From Myxococcales bacterium (GTDB lineage: Bacteria; Myxococcota; Polyangia; Fen-1088): a stretch of DNA of 9,207 nt. Both the position numbers and the translations under genes were made by a program. The notes under the pieces were generated by a model. It saw nothing but the letters and a program-made list of their open reading frames with translations. It was not told where the DNA came from and did not search any database. The DNA is taken from positions 191 through 9,397 of the forward strand of contig PMBY01000086.1 of assembly GCA_003153875.1 (NCBI GenBank), written 5' to 3'. Positions 1 to 5,730 of this stretch are shown here, one piece after another (positions within the stretch are counted from its first letter, which is position 1; every line of letters begins with the position of its first letter).

Positions 1-490
1 CCAGGCTGCCCACGGCGCCGTCGGTGCCCTTGCTCGCAGCCAGCAGCAGGGCGCGCAGGGTCCAGATGGTGGCTTGGGTCGAGCCAAAATTTCCCATCGA
101 GTCGCGCGAGCCGGCCAGGTACGCCAGCGCCTTGTCCACTACGTCCTTGTTGCCCCCGGCCTGCAGGAGGGCGTATGTCGCCAGCGCGGTCGCCGAGACA
201 TCGGCATCGCTGCCGCCGCTGTAGAAGCACGTCTGCGTCCCGCCCGAATCCCACGACACCTTGTCCCCGTCCACCTTCTTGAGGTCGAGCAGCATGGTCA
301 TCACCTGGGCGGTCGTCGCATCAGTCGGCGCAGCCATGACAAAGGCGTTGGCGATGATGCCCAGCGAGTAGGCGTCCAGCTTTTCAGTTGCCAGGTTCTG
401 CTTGACGTACGCGAGGCCACTGGACAGTTGGGACCCGGTGTAGCCCGCAGAGGCGAGCGCCCACACCACGAACGCCGTGTTGCGTACCAG
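1..490 (-). CDS. Alpha-2-macroglobulin-like protein, thioester-domain helical repeats (partial)
   Basis: The minus-strand frame whose codons begin at plus position 2 (mod 3) is open through the left edge. Its translation has the helical-hairpin pattern of the alpha-2-macroglobulin thioester domain (alpha/alpha toroid). NTAFVVWALASAG comes first, then LDAYSLGIIANAFVMA, then SATALATYALLQAGG, then GNFGSTQATIWTLRALLLAA. The last stretch closely follows the 'GSTQATxxxLxAL' signature of bacterial and animal family members. In the family, this protein traps proteases through a large bait-and-thioester fold outside the cytoplasmic membrane. The thioester CGEQ motif is not in the window; it would lie upstream, at higher coordinates, where the frame can no longer be recognised. 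The 5' part is therefore either frameshifted or replaced near 490-540. The rest of the C-terminus lies off the window. The family call rests on pattern memory, not on a search. Confidence 0.62.
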   Translation of the reverse strand, partial: MVRNTAFVVWALASAGYTGSQLSSGLAYVKQNLATEKLDAYSLGIIANAFVMAAPTDATTAQVMTMLLDLKKVDGDKVSWDSGGTQTCFYSGGSDADVSATALATYALLQAGGNKDVVDKALAYLAGSRDSMGNFGSTQATIWTLRALLLAASKGTDGAVGSL

Positions 491-765
491 CGGAACGGCC
501 CGAAGTGGGCGGGCTCCACCATCGCTACGAGCGCCGCGCGGCCTGACGGGCGCAATTGCCCACCATACCGACATCGACATGGATGGCCATCCCTCTGCCC
601 ACGGGACGAAGGCGGCCCCGCTCCGACGTCGATCACGCGCTCGACGTGGGCGCACTCGCGCGCGAGCACGCCTTCGACCTCACGCTTCGCCGTGGATCGC
701 CCCCGACGGCGCCTGGATGACAGGGTAGCGAAGGACAGGTAGACGCGCTTGGCGATGCTGCGGTC
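491..765. other. Interval without a supportable gene; probable decayed junction
   Basis: This stretch lies between the recognisable alpha-2-macroglobulin-like frame and the stop codon of the amidohydrolase gene. Several frames are open on both strands, as expected in GC-rich DNA, but none gives a protein I recognise and none has a convincing ribosome binding site. One minus-strand frame contains KRVYLSFATL followed by many arginines and then ARECAHVERVIDVGAG, which might be a remnant of a real protein. No clear stem-plus-T-run terminator is visible for the amidohydrolase gene that ends at 766. Confidence 0.4.
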
Positions 766-3399
766 TCACGGACAACGAACCAGCGGCGTGAGTGGCGCGT
801 ACTTGTTCGTGCTCAGATTGAGTGCGTCGTAGTTGACCAAAGCATCGCTGAGGATGGTCTGGATCTCGGAGTAGGTCTGCGCAAGCTTGTCGGTGGCGGT
901 GGTAGAAGCGGTCGCCACGCAGACGAACTTGTTCGCGCTGCACACGCCAAGATCCTCGCAGCCGGGAGTCGCCGGTCCGAGCGCCTTGAGCGATGCGTCC
1001 CCATACAGCGCCACGCCACCCACCAACACCAGTCGGACATCGGCAGGTGTCGCCTGAAGAAGCGCGCCGTAAGGATCGCAGTCGTTGCCGGCGATCACCA
1101 TCACGTCAGCCTTCTTCCCGATGGCGAGCGAGCCGAGCGTTGCGTCGAGGTGCAGGGCCTTGGCGGCATTGGTCGTCACCATCTTGACGAGCATATCCGG
1201 GGTGAGTTGGTTCCCCCACACCGCTGTGTCCACGAGATGCGCAAACCGCAACTCATCAAGCAGATTCTGGCTACCACTCAGTGACCAATTCGGCGCCAAA
1301 GCGACATTGATGCCCTTGGACAGCGCAAGCGGGATATTGGTGGTCTCGGCGTACATGCTGCCGCCGCCGTAGAGAAAGACGTCGGAGCGCGGAGACCAAA
1401 CCAGGCTCATGCCGTGCGCGGCCATCGTTGAGAACTCGACATCACCAAAGGCTGTTCCGTGGACGATCGTCGTCTTGGGCGAGTACAGACAACCATCAAT
1501 AGTAGTCACCGTATTCAACGTATAGAACTCGTTGAGGGCGGTCGCATCGACTCCCTCGCCCACGTGAATCAGGTAAGCGTCGGTATTGCCACTGTCGAAA
1601 TTGGCACAGACGGTGTCGGCGGTTGCGGTAGACGGGAGCACCGAGGCAGCTACAATCCTGCCCGCGCCGAGTCCATTCGGAGTTTGGTCGATGGTTCGAG
1701 CAAGGGAGGCGTAGCAAGCGCGGTTGGCTGGGGTGGCCGCGCCCAATATCGACGTCGTGCCAGCGACGAGACCCTTGATCTCGCCGTACTTGTCCATCTC
1801 GCATCCAAGATCAAGGGGCGACCCCGCAGATTCACCGTTCAGGTACTGCTTGGCGCTGACCATGGCGCCATAGCTCGCCTCGAAGGTCCACTGGATGTGA
1901 TTGCTGTAGACCATCGTGGGTGACCAGTCAGTGTCGTCGAAGATGTCGAAGAGAACGTGGTTGTGCGTGTCGATCAGGCCAGGAAAAATGATGCCGTGAG
2001 TTTCGACTAGGGTGGCTGCCGGATCGGCGCAGGAGGCAGCAACGCAGGCAATGGTGTCGCCAGATATGAGCACCTCACCTACGAACACCTGATCGGGCGT
2101 TACCACGGTCCCGCGGAGCAGTAGCTTCTGCTGACCAGTCTGGACAATCTGGCCTGGTACGGATGGACCACAGGTAGCGCCAGCTGACGCGGTCCCACCG
2201 CTTGGCGTGCCACCAGCGCCCGCTGTCGCGCCACCGGTGTTGGTCGTAGTGCCGCCGGTGTTGGTGGTAGTCGTGCCGCCGGTGCTGGTGGTCGTGCCGC
2301 CTCCATTGCAAACGTACTTCGTCTGTGTCACTTCACCGGGTTCGAGCACACCGTCGCCATTGGTGTCCAGACCGGTTTGGAGGGCCTCACCCCCGCTGGC
2401 GCAGTTGGGACCAGCGGGTTCGGGCACCACGTTGACCAAGCTGGCGACGCCACTGCATACGTAGTTTGTCTCCGTCACCTCGTTCGCCTCAAGTATTCCG
2501 TCGCCGTTCAGGTCGAGCCCGCTTTGGATGCGCACGCCCCCGGCTGGGCAGTTAACACCTGCTGGCTCATTGTCCTGGCGGATGAGCGAGTTCATGCCTG
2601 GTGCCCCGGTGGTGCCGTTCGTGCCGGTGGTGCCGTTGGTACCGTTGGTCCCATTGGTCCCCGACGGCCCCTGTGGTCCGGTCGCGCCTGTTGAACCGGT
2701 CGTACCTGTTGGGCCTGTCGCACCCGTTGCACCCTGCGAGCCGGTCGCACCGGTCGCGCCTTGCGGCCCCTGTGCCCCAGTTGCGCCTGTTGAACCGGTC
2801 GCACCCTGTGGCCCCTGGACACCCTGTGGTCCCTGTGCCCCAGTTACGCCTGTTGAACCGGTCGCACCCTGTGGCCCCTGGACACCCTGTGGTCCCTGTG
2901 CCCCGGTTGCGCCGGTCGCACCGGTTGCACCCTGCGGCCCAGTCGCACCGGTTGCGCCTGTCGCCCCGTTGCTGCCGTTGCACACCAAAGTCGTGGAAGA
3001 TACTTCCGAATTGTCTAGGATTCCGTTGCGGTTCTGGTCGAGGCCGAACTGGATGCTCGATCCACCTGCTGCGCACTGGCTACCCGCGCTCACTGCGGTC
3101 ACGCGGACGGCAGCGTTCAGGCCATTCAGGTTGGTCTGCACCCAGGTCCTGGTGCTGCCTTTGCAAACGTAGAATGCGGAACTGCTCCACACGTACCAGA
3201 CCGCACCGTCCACCAGGGGTCCACAGGGTGGCAAACTCGAAGTGGTCAGCGCGAATTGTACTGCAGGCTGGGTATCAGACGAAGGCGCGGCGGACTTGTT
3301 CTGGCCCGAACACGCCGCCGCACCGGCCAGCAAGGCCATCACCGCCAGCACAGCACGATTTCGACTCGAACCACAGATTCTCGTCGTCGTGGGATTCAT
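766..3399 (-). CDS. Lipoprotein-like amidohydrolase with collagen-like Gly-X-Y region and DUF7151-like repeats
   Basis: Predicted exported hydrolase of 877 residues. Start: ATG at 3399 with GGAGGA seven bases upstream; the open frame continues upstream but has no such site. Residues 13-30 are a basic then hydrophobic leader ending in LLAGAAAC, a loose lipobox with Cys30. Residues about 103-142 form a repeat (C-x-x-GG-x-x-I-x-x-GLD-x-N-x-NG-x-LD-x-x-EV ending VCNG). Residues 142-270 are 43 uninterrupted Gly-X-Y triplets. Two more copies of the repeat follow (about 271-317 and 319-366; Asp/Asn loops resembling calcium-binding loops; I recall these as DUF7151-type). Residues 367-409 are a Thr/Gly linker. 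From about 430 the protein follows imidazolonepropionase-like amidohydrolases: PGLIDTHNH (His479, His481), LIHVGEG (His612), IVHGTAF (His647), then a C-terminal GKKADVMVI strand. The usual Asp of the last metal-site motif is Asn704 (APNWSLSG). Substrate unknown. The fusion suggests a surface-displayed, trimerising enzyme (inference). Confidence 0.88.
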   Translation of the reverse strand: MNPTTTRICGSSRNRAVLAVMALLAGAAACSGQNKSAAPSSDTQPAVQFALTTSSLPPCGPLVDGAVWYVWSSSAFYVCKGSTRTWVQTNLNGLNAAVRVTAVSAGSQCAAGGSSIQFGLDQNRNGILDNSEVSSTTLVCNGSNGATGATGATGPQGATGATGATGAQGPQGVQGPQGATGSTGVTGAQGPQGVQGPQGATGSTGATGAQGPQGATGATGSQGATGATGPTGTTGSTGATGPQGPSGTNGTNGTNGTTGTNGTTGAPGMNSLIRQDNEPAGVNCPAGGVRIQSGLDLNGDGILEANEVTETNYVCSGVASLVNVVPEPAGPNCASGGEALQTGLDTNGDGVLEPGEVTQTKYVCNGGGTTTSTGGTTTTNTGGTTTNTGGATAGAGGTPSGGTASAGATCGPSVPGQIVQTGQQKLLLRGTVVTPDQVFVGEVLISGDTIACVAASCADPAATLVETHGIIFPGLIDTHNHVLFDIFDDTDWSPTMVYSNHIQWTFEASYGAMVSAKQYLNGESAGSPLDLGCEMDKYGEIKGLVAGTTSILGAATPANRACYASLARTIDQTPNGLGAGRIVAASVLPSTATADTVCANFDSGNTDAYLIHVGEGVDATALNEFYTLNTVTTIDGCLYSPKTTIVHGTAFGDVEFSTMAAHGMSLVWSPRSDVFLYGGGSMYAETTNIPLALSKGINVALAPNWSLSGSQNLLDELRFAHLVDTAVWGNQLTPDMLVKMVTTNAAKALHLDATLGSLAIGKKADVMVIAGNDCDPYGALLQATPADVRLVLVGGVALYGDASLKALGPATPGCEDLGVCSANKFVCVATASTTATDKLAQTYSEIQTILSDALVNYDALNLSTNKYAPLTPLVRCP
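2771..2896. repeat. Two 63-bp tandem repeats in the collagen-like coding region
   Basis: Two copies of a 63-bp unit, 2771-2833 and 2834-2896, differ by one base (TTGCG against TTACG). A third partial copy begins at 2897. Each unit encodes 21 residues, exactly seven Gly-X-Y triplets, so gain or loss of a unit keeps frame and collagen register. The near-identity at third codon positions indicates recent duplication. Confidence 0.93.
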
Positions 3400-3728
3400 G
3401 AGCTTCCTCCATTCCTCAAAGTCACATCCGGCGCACAAACCACTCTGCGTCAAACCGCCAATACCACAGCTCGGCCCTGGAGTCATTATCGAAATAGATG
3501 AGCAGTAGGGTCGGACGCCGGGGCGGGGTGTGCAGGTGAGGTCCCTCTGTTGTGGAAGAGAGGGGGCGTGCGGCGAGTTAGCTAGGCCCGTGCAAAATGA
3601 CGCCGGCCCCACGATCCTGGGTCGTGCATGCCGGGGGCATATGGCCCGCTCTGGGAGTGTTCGGGCCACACTGGTTTGCGTCTGCACCCAGAGGAGGTAC
3701 GGTAGCGTGCTTCAGCAAGGAGTTGAGC
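3400..3728. promoter_or_regulatory. Divergent intergenic region between the lipoprotein and phosphorylase-like genes
   Basis: Both flanking genes read outward, so promoters for each should lie here. For the minus-strand gene, GATAAT reads on the minus strand at 3485-3490 as a possible -10 box, and TTGACG lies nearer the gene; neither has a convincing partner. On the plus side, 3613-3728 is the leader that recurs before the truncated second copy. A small inverted repeat, ATGCC-GGG-GGCAT, lies at 3628-3640. No confident promoter can be named from sequence alone. Confidence 0.4.
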
Positions 3729-3863
3729 ATGAGGATTCATGTCGTCGCCAACAAGAATTGGGAGGTCGAGCCTCTCCTGAACGCGTTTCTCACCCGCAAG
3801 GTCTACAGCAACATCGGATTGCCCAGCGAAATTCGGTGGCCCACCAGTGTCAGGCAGAATCTT
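3613..3863 (+). repeat. Direct repeat, copy A: leader plus first 45 codons of the phosphorylase-like gene
   Basis: This segment matches 7906-8163. From 3711 to 3863 the two align without gaps at a constant offset of 4300 bases, with about 15 differences in 153 bases. Upstream the match continues back to the shared GATCCTGG at 3613 and 7906, but with small indels. Similarity stops sharply after the shared CAGAATCTT at 3863. Confidence 0.9.
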
Positions 3864-4601
3864 GAGTCCTACCGAGCCCTCTTCACCACCAAGAACGGCC
3901 AAAGCATCAAGGTCTCGTGCATCCAGGACTTCATCACCGATTTCGCCAGGGAGAAGAGCTCCCAGTACAAGTACGAGCAGGCGCTTCCAAATCTCTTCGT
4001 GGGCGACGATTCGGAGCTGATCGTCTGCTTTGGCACCGCGGGCTATTCTGAACGGATTGCCATCAATGGGTCGGCCATGGTGGGACACCACTTCTTCGTC
4101 CATAACGGTCGCACGGACAACCCAGAGAGCCACCTCATTCTTCCCGAAGAAGGCAAACTCATCGGAGCGGATCTCGTGGACTCGAAGATCGGGCAGATCT
4201 ACGATGTCCTTCGGCCGGAGCGGCTGGGAGTACAGATCGCTTCCCTCATGCAACTGCCGCCCAACACAAGCTGCAGCCGACCTTTCATAGCGGCCACCAG
4301 CACTAACGTTGCGGTATCGGTCATCAACATCACCAACTACGACGACTACGCGTCGGCCGACCAGGCCGGGCTTGCCGACTTGGCCGCCGTAGCCCCCCAC
4401 TCCCGACCCGCCTCGGTCGAAACCACCCACGGACTGATTGCCTGCTACGCGCTGGAGCACATGGGGAACGTTTCCATCATGTGGGTCTCGGCCATCACCG
4501 ACCGCGAAGGGCTCTTCGATTTTGAGGTCACGCCTATGCAAAGCTATGTGTGCGCCTACAACGGGGGACTCGCTCTGGCCGAGGCTATCGACAGTCTCTG
4601 A
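3729..4601 (+). CDS. Nucleoside phosphorylase superfamily-like protein
   Basis: A 290-residue protein that appears to have the purine nucleoside phosphorylase/MTAN fold. Such enzymes cleave the N-glycosidic bond of nucleosides or nucleotides. The N-terminal strand is MRIHVVANKNWEVEPLLNAF. LIVCFGTAGYSERI (about 97-110) corresponds to the nucleotide-pocket glycine loop. GHHFFVHNGR (119-128) matches the 'xFFxHDGR' strand of the family. VETTHGLIACYAL (230-242) corresponds to the ribose-binding Met-Glu segment, with Glu231. VSAITDREG (253-261) corresponds to the catalytic 'xSDxAG' Asp, here Asp258. There is no signal peptide or membrane helix. The ATG at 3729 is chosen because AAGGAG sits six bases upstream, and because the upstream in-frame extension to 3597 aligns with the second copy only through a frame-breaking indel. 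Family members act in nucleotide salvage and also as ATP- or nucleotide-cleaving effectors in phage defence (for example Detocs). Which applies here cannot be told. Confidence 0.75.
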   Translation: MRIHVVANKNWEVEPLLNAFLTRKVYSNIGLPSEIRWPTSVRQNLESYRALFTTKNGQSIKVSCIQDFITDFAREKSSQYKYEQALPNLFVGDDSELIVCFGTAGYSERIAINGSAMVGHHFFVHNGRTDNPESHLILPEEGKLIGADLVDSKIGQIYDVLRPERLGVQIASLMQLPPNTSCSRPFIAATSTNVAVSVINITNYDDYASADQAGLADLAAVAPHSRPASVETTHGLIACYALEHMGNVSIMWVSAITDREGLFDFEVTPMQSYVCAYNGGLALAEAIDSL

Positions 4602-4663
4602 CAGGCTTTTTCCTCCCCGCCAATCGGCAAGCAACTCCCGCCGTGGCCGGCCGACAAGAGGCC

Positions 4664-4900
4664 ATGATTTCCCACGCGACCGAAATGCTCCAAACCGGGG
4701 CAGATCTCCTTCGCCTGGGCAGCCTGGCCCTTGCCGGCAACGGCTACGGGGAACTTGGAAGAACGCTCCTGTCAGGAGGCATACGGTTCCTGGAGAGAGC
4801 GAAGACAGGAAGATGCCGGTGTGGCTGGACGGAGTCGGAAAAATGCCTGGACTGCGGTGGGCAGGAAACGTGTCTGGTCTGTCCCCATGTGATCGCCTGA
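4664..4900 (+). CDS. Small six-cysteine, probable zinc-binding protein
   Basis: A 78-residue ORF starting 62 bases after the phosphorylase-like gene. The first 47 residues look helical (HATEMLQTGADLLRLGSL, then LGRTLLSGGIRFLERAK). The C-terminal 28 residues hold six cysteines, CxC (51, 53), CxxC (61, 64) and CxxC (70, 73), followed by Pro-His75. That spacing suggests one or two zinc sites, but I do not recognise the family. The start is uncertain: AAGAGG lies only two bases before the ATG at 4664. The same frame stays open upstream to 4550, inside the preceding gene, so a translationally coupled longer form is possible. Possible roles include a partner or regulator of the neighbouring enzymes; this is inference from position only. 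Confidence 0.5.
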   Translation: MISHATEMLQTGADLLRLGSLALAGNGYGELGRTLLSGGIRFLERAKTGRCRCGWTESEKCLDCGGQETCLVCPHVIA

Positions 4901-4936
4901 GTCTCGTTCTCGTCTCGTGCCTGCGAGGAGCCCCTC

Positions 4937-5077
4937 GTGAAGATGGCCTCCCTTGCCGACCTCTCGGGGGGTGTATGGCCTCGCCACTGCCCAGCTGGCC
5001 CCCGGTGCTCTGGTTACAGAAATGTTGCTTGCCAATCTTCCGTTCTGGGCATATGGGTATTCGCGGTGTCACGCTGA
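4937..5077 (+). CDS. Possible small protein, 46 residues
   Basis: A short ORF with a GTG start at 4937 and GAGGAG six bases before it, within the 282-base gap between the cysteine-rich ORF and the GH25 gene. It would encode a 46-residue protein starting (M)KMASLADLSGGVW, with four cysteines or so in the middle and a short hydrophobic end. Nothing in it is recognisable. The main support is the ribosome binding site, which resembles that of the GH25 gene. It may be chance. Confidence 0.2.
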   Translation: MKMASLADLSGGVWPRHCPAGPRCSGYRNVACQSSVLGIWVFAVSR

Positions 5078-5147
5078 GGCATCTTGAGCGGCGTGCGCTG
5101 ATGTTGTTTCGTTCTGCGAAATCCTGGACTGAGAGACAACTGAAGCA

Positions 5148-5176
5148 GGCAGCGTGGGGTTGGCGCTGCCGAGGAG
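5148..5176 (+). promoter_or_regulatory. Perfect hairpin abutting the ribosome binding site of the GH25 gene
   Basis: GGCAGCG (5148-5154) and CGCTGCC (5164-5170) are perfect inverted repeats around a nine-base loop. The Shine-Dalgarno sequence GAGGAG (5171-5176) starts at the next base and lies six bases before the ATG at 5183. There is no T run, so this is not a terminator. It may shape ribosome access to the GH25 gene or stabilise the 5' end of a processed transcript (inference). Confidence 0.45.
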
Positions 5177-5182
5177 ACGCCC

Positions 5183-5695
5183 ATGCTCCTGGAAATCGAT
5201 GTAAGCCGCCACACTGGGCCTCGCGACTGGCGAGGGCTCGCAGACACGGGAATCAATTTTGCTTTCGTCAAGGCAACCAACGGGTCGACGTTTACAGACA
5301 ATCCTTTCGACCAGAATTGGCAGAAAATTCGCGCCAATGGTGTTCCTTGCGGTGCCTTCCACTATGCGCGTCCCGGTTCGGACCCCGCCACCCAGGCTGC
5401 TCACTTCCATTCCGTAGTCGGAGACCTCCACCCCGAAGACCCTCAGCCGGTACTTGATCTCGAAGTCGGCGAGGGCCTCTCGACTGCCGATGTCTTGGGT
5501 TGGACCCACAAGTTTGTGGAAAAGACCAAGGCTCTCTTTCTGGCGCAACTCATCATCTACACCGGTGGCTTCTGGCGAAACCAACTCGCTAACCCTTCCT
5601 CCCCCCAACTCGGCACGCGCAAGCTCTGGATTGCTCGATATGGAGGGAAGCAACCTCTGTTGCCACCACGGGCTGTTGGGCACAACGGGACCTAA
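5183..5695 (+). CDS. GH25 (Chalaropsis-type) lysozyme-like protein, short at the C-terminus
   Basis: A 170-residue protein with the start and core of glycoside hydrolase family 25, which cleaves the N-acetylmuramic acid to N-acetylglucosamine bond of peptidoglycan. Visible motifs in order: IDVSRHTGPRDW with Asp6; FAFVKATNG (27-34); GAFHYARPG (57-65); PVLDLEVGEG with Asp92 and Glu94, the expected acidic pair; LIIYTGGFW (123-131); and LWIARYGGKQP (148-158). Family members normally continue with a 'W-x-x-WQY' strand and a 'vD-x-N' end, giving roughly 190-210 residues. Here the protein ends after PPRAVGHNGT, and none of the three plus-strand frames beyond restores those motifs. Loss of the last strand might weaken the barrel. 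There is no signal peptide: the catalytic fold begins at residue 3. The start is fixed by GAGGAG six bases upstream. The papain-like gene follows after 35 bases, so the two are probably co-transcribed. Confidence 0.83.
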   Translation: MLLEIDVSRHTGPRDWRGLADTGINFAFVKATNGSTFTDNPFDQNWQKIRANGVPCGAFHYARPGSDPATQAAHFHSVVGDLHPEDPQPVLDLEVGEGLSTADVLGWTHKFVEKTKALFLAQLIIYTGGFWRNQLANPSSPQLGTRKLWIARYGGKQPLLPPRAVGHNGT

Positions 5696-5730
5696 CACCC
5701 ACAGCCTACTCTGGAGAAACGGAGAAACCG

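Noticed and set aside
74..742. A 222-codon plus-strand frame at the left edge
   Set aside because: Its first two thirds are antisense to the alpha-2-macroglobulin-like frame and the product has no recognisable motif.
1459..1923. A 154-codon plus-strand frame
   Set aside because: Antisense to the amidohydrolase domain, which has clear metal-site motifs; no ribosome binding site or family match.
2590..2976. Repetitive stretch resembling a CRISPR or minisatellite array
   Set aside because: Repeats are contiguous with no unique spacers and keep a three-codon register of Gly-X-Y, so this is coding collagen-like sequence.
2528..3172. Plus-strand frame encoding long Val-Ala-Pro and Cys-Gly-Pro repeats
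   Set aside because: It is the antisense of the collagen triplets; the repeat is a mirror of the Gly-X-Y coding on the minus strand.
3597..3728. Longer N-terminus for the phosphorylase-like protein
   Set aside because: No ribosome binding site at 3597, and alignment with the second copy has an indel here that breaks the frame, so this part evolves as non-coding DNA.
3582..5072. A 496-codon minus-strand open frame
   Set aside because: It is antisense to the phosphorylase-like and cysteine-rich genes. Its product is Gly/Arg/Asp-rich with no motifs, and the plus strand carries family motifs and ribosome binding sites. GC-rich codon use keeps the opposite strand open.
5069..5698. A 209-codon minus-strand frame
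   Set aside because: Antisense to the GH25 gene, whose motifs and ribosome binding site are clear.
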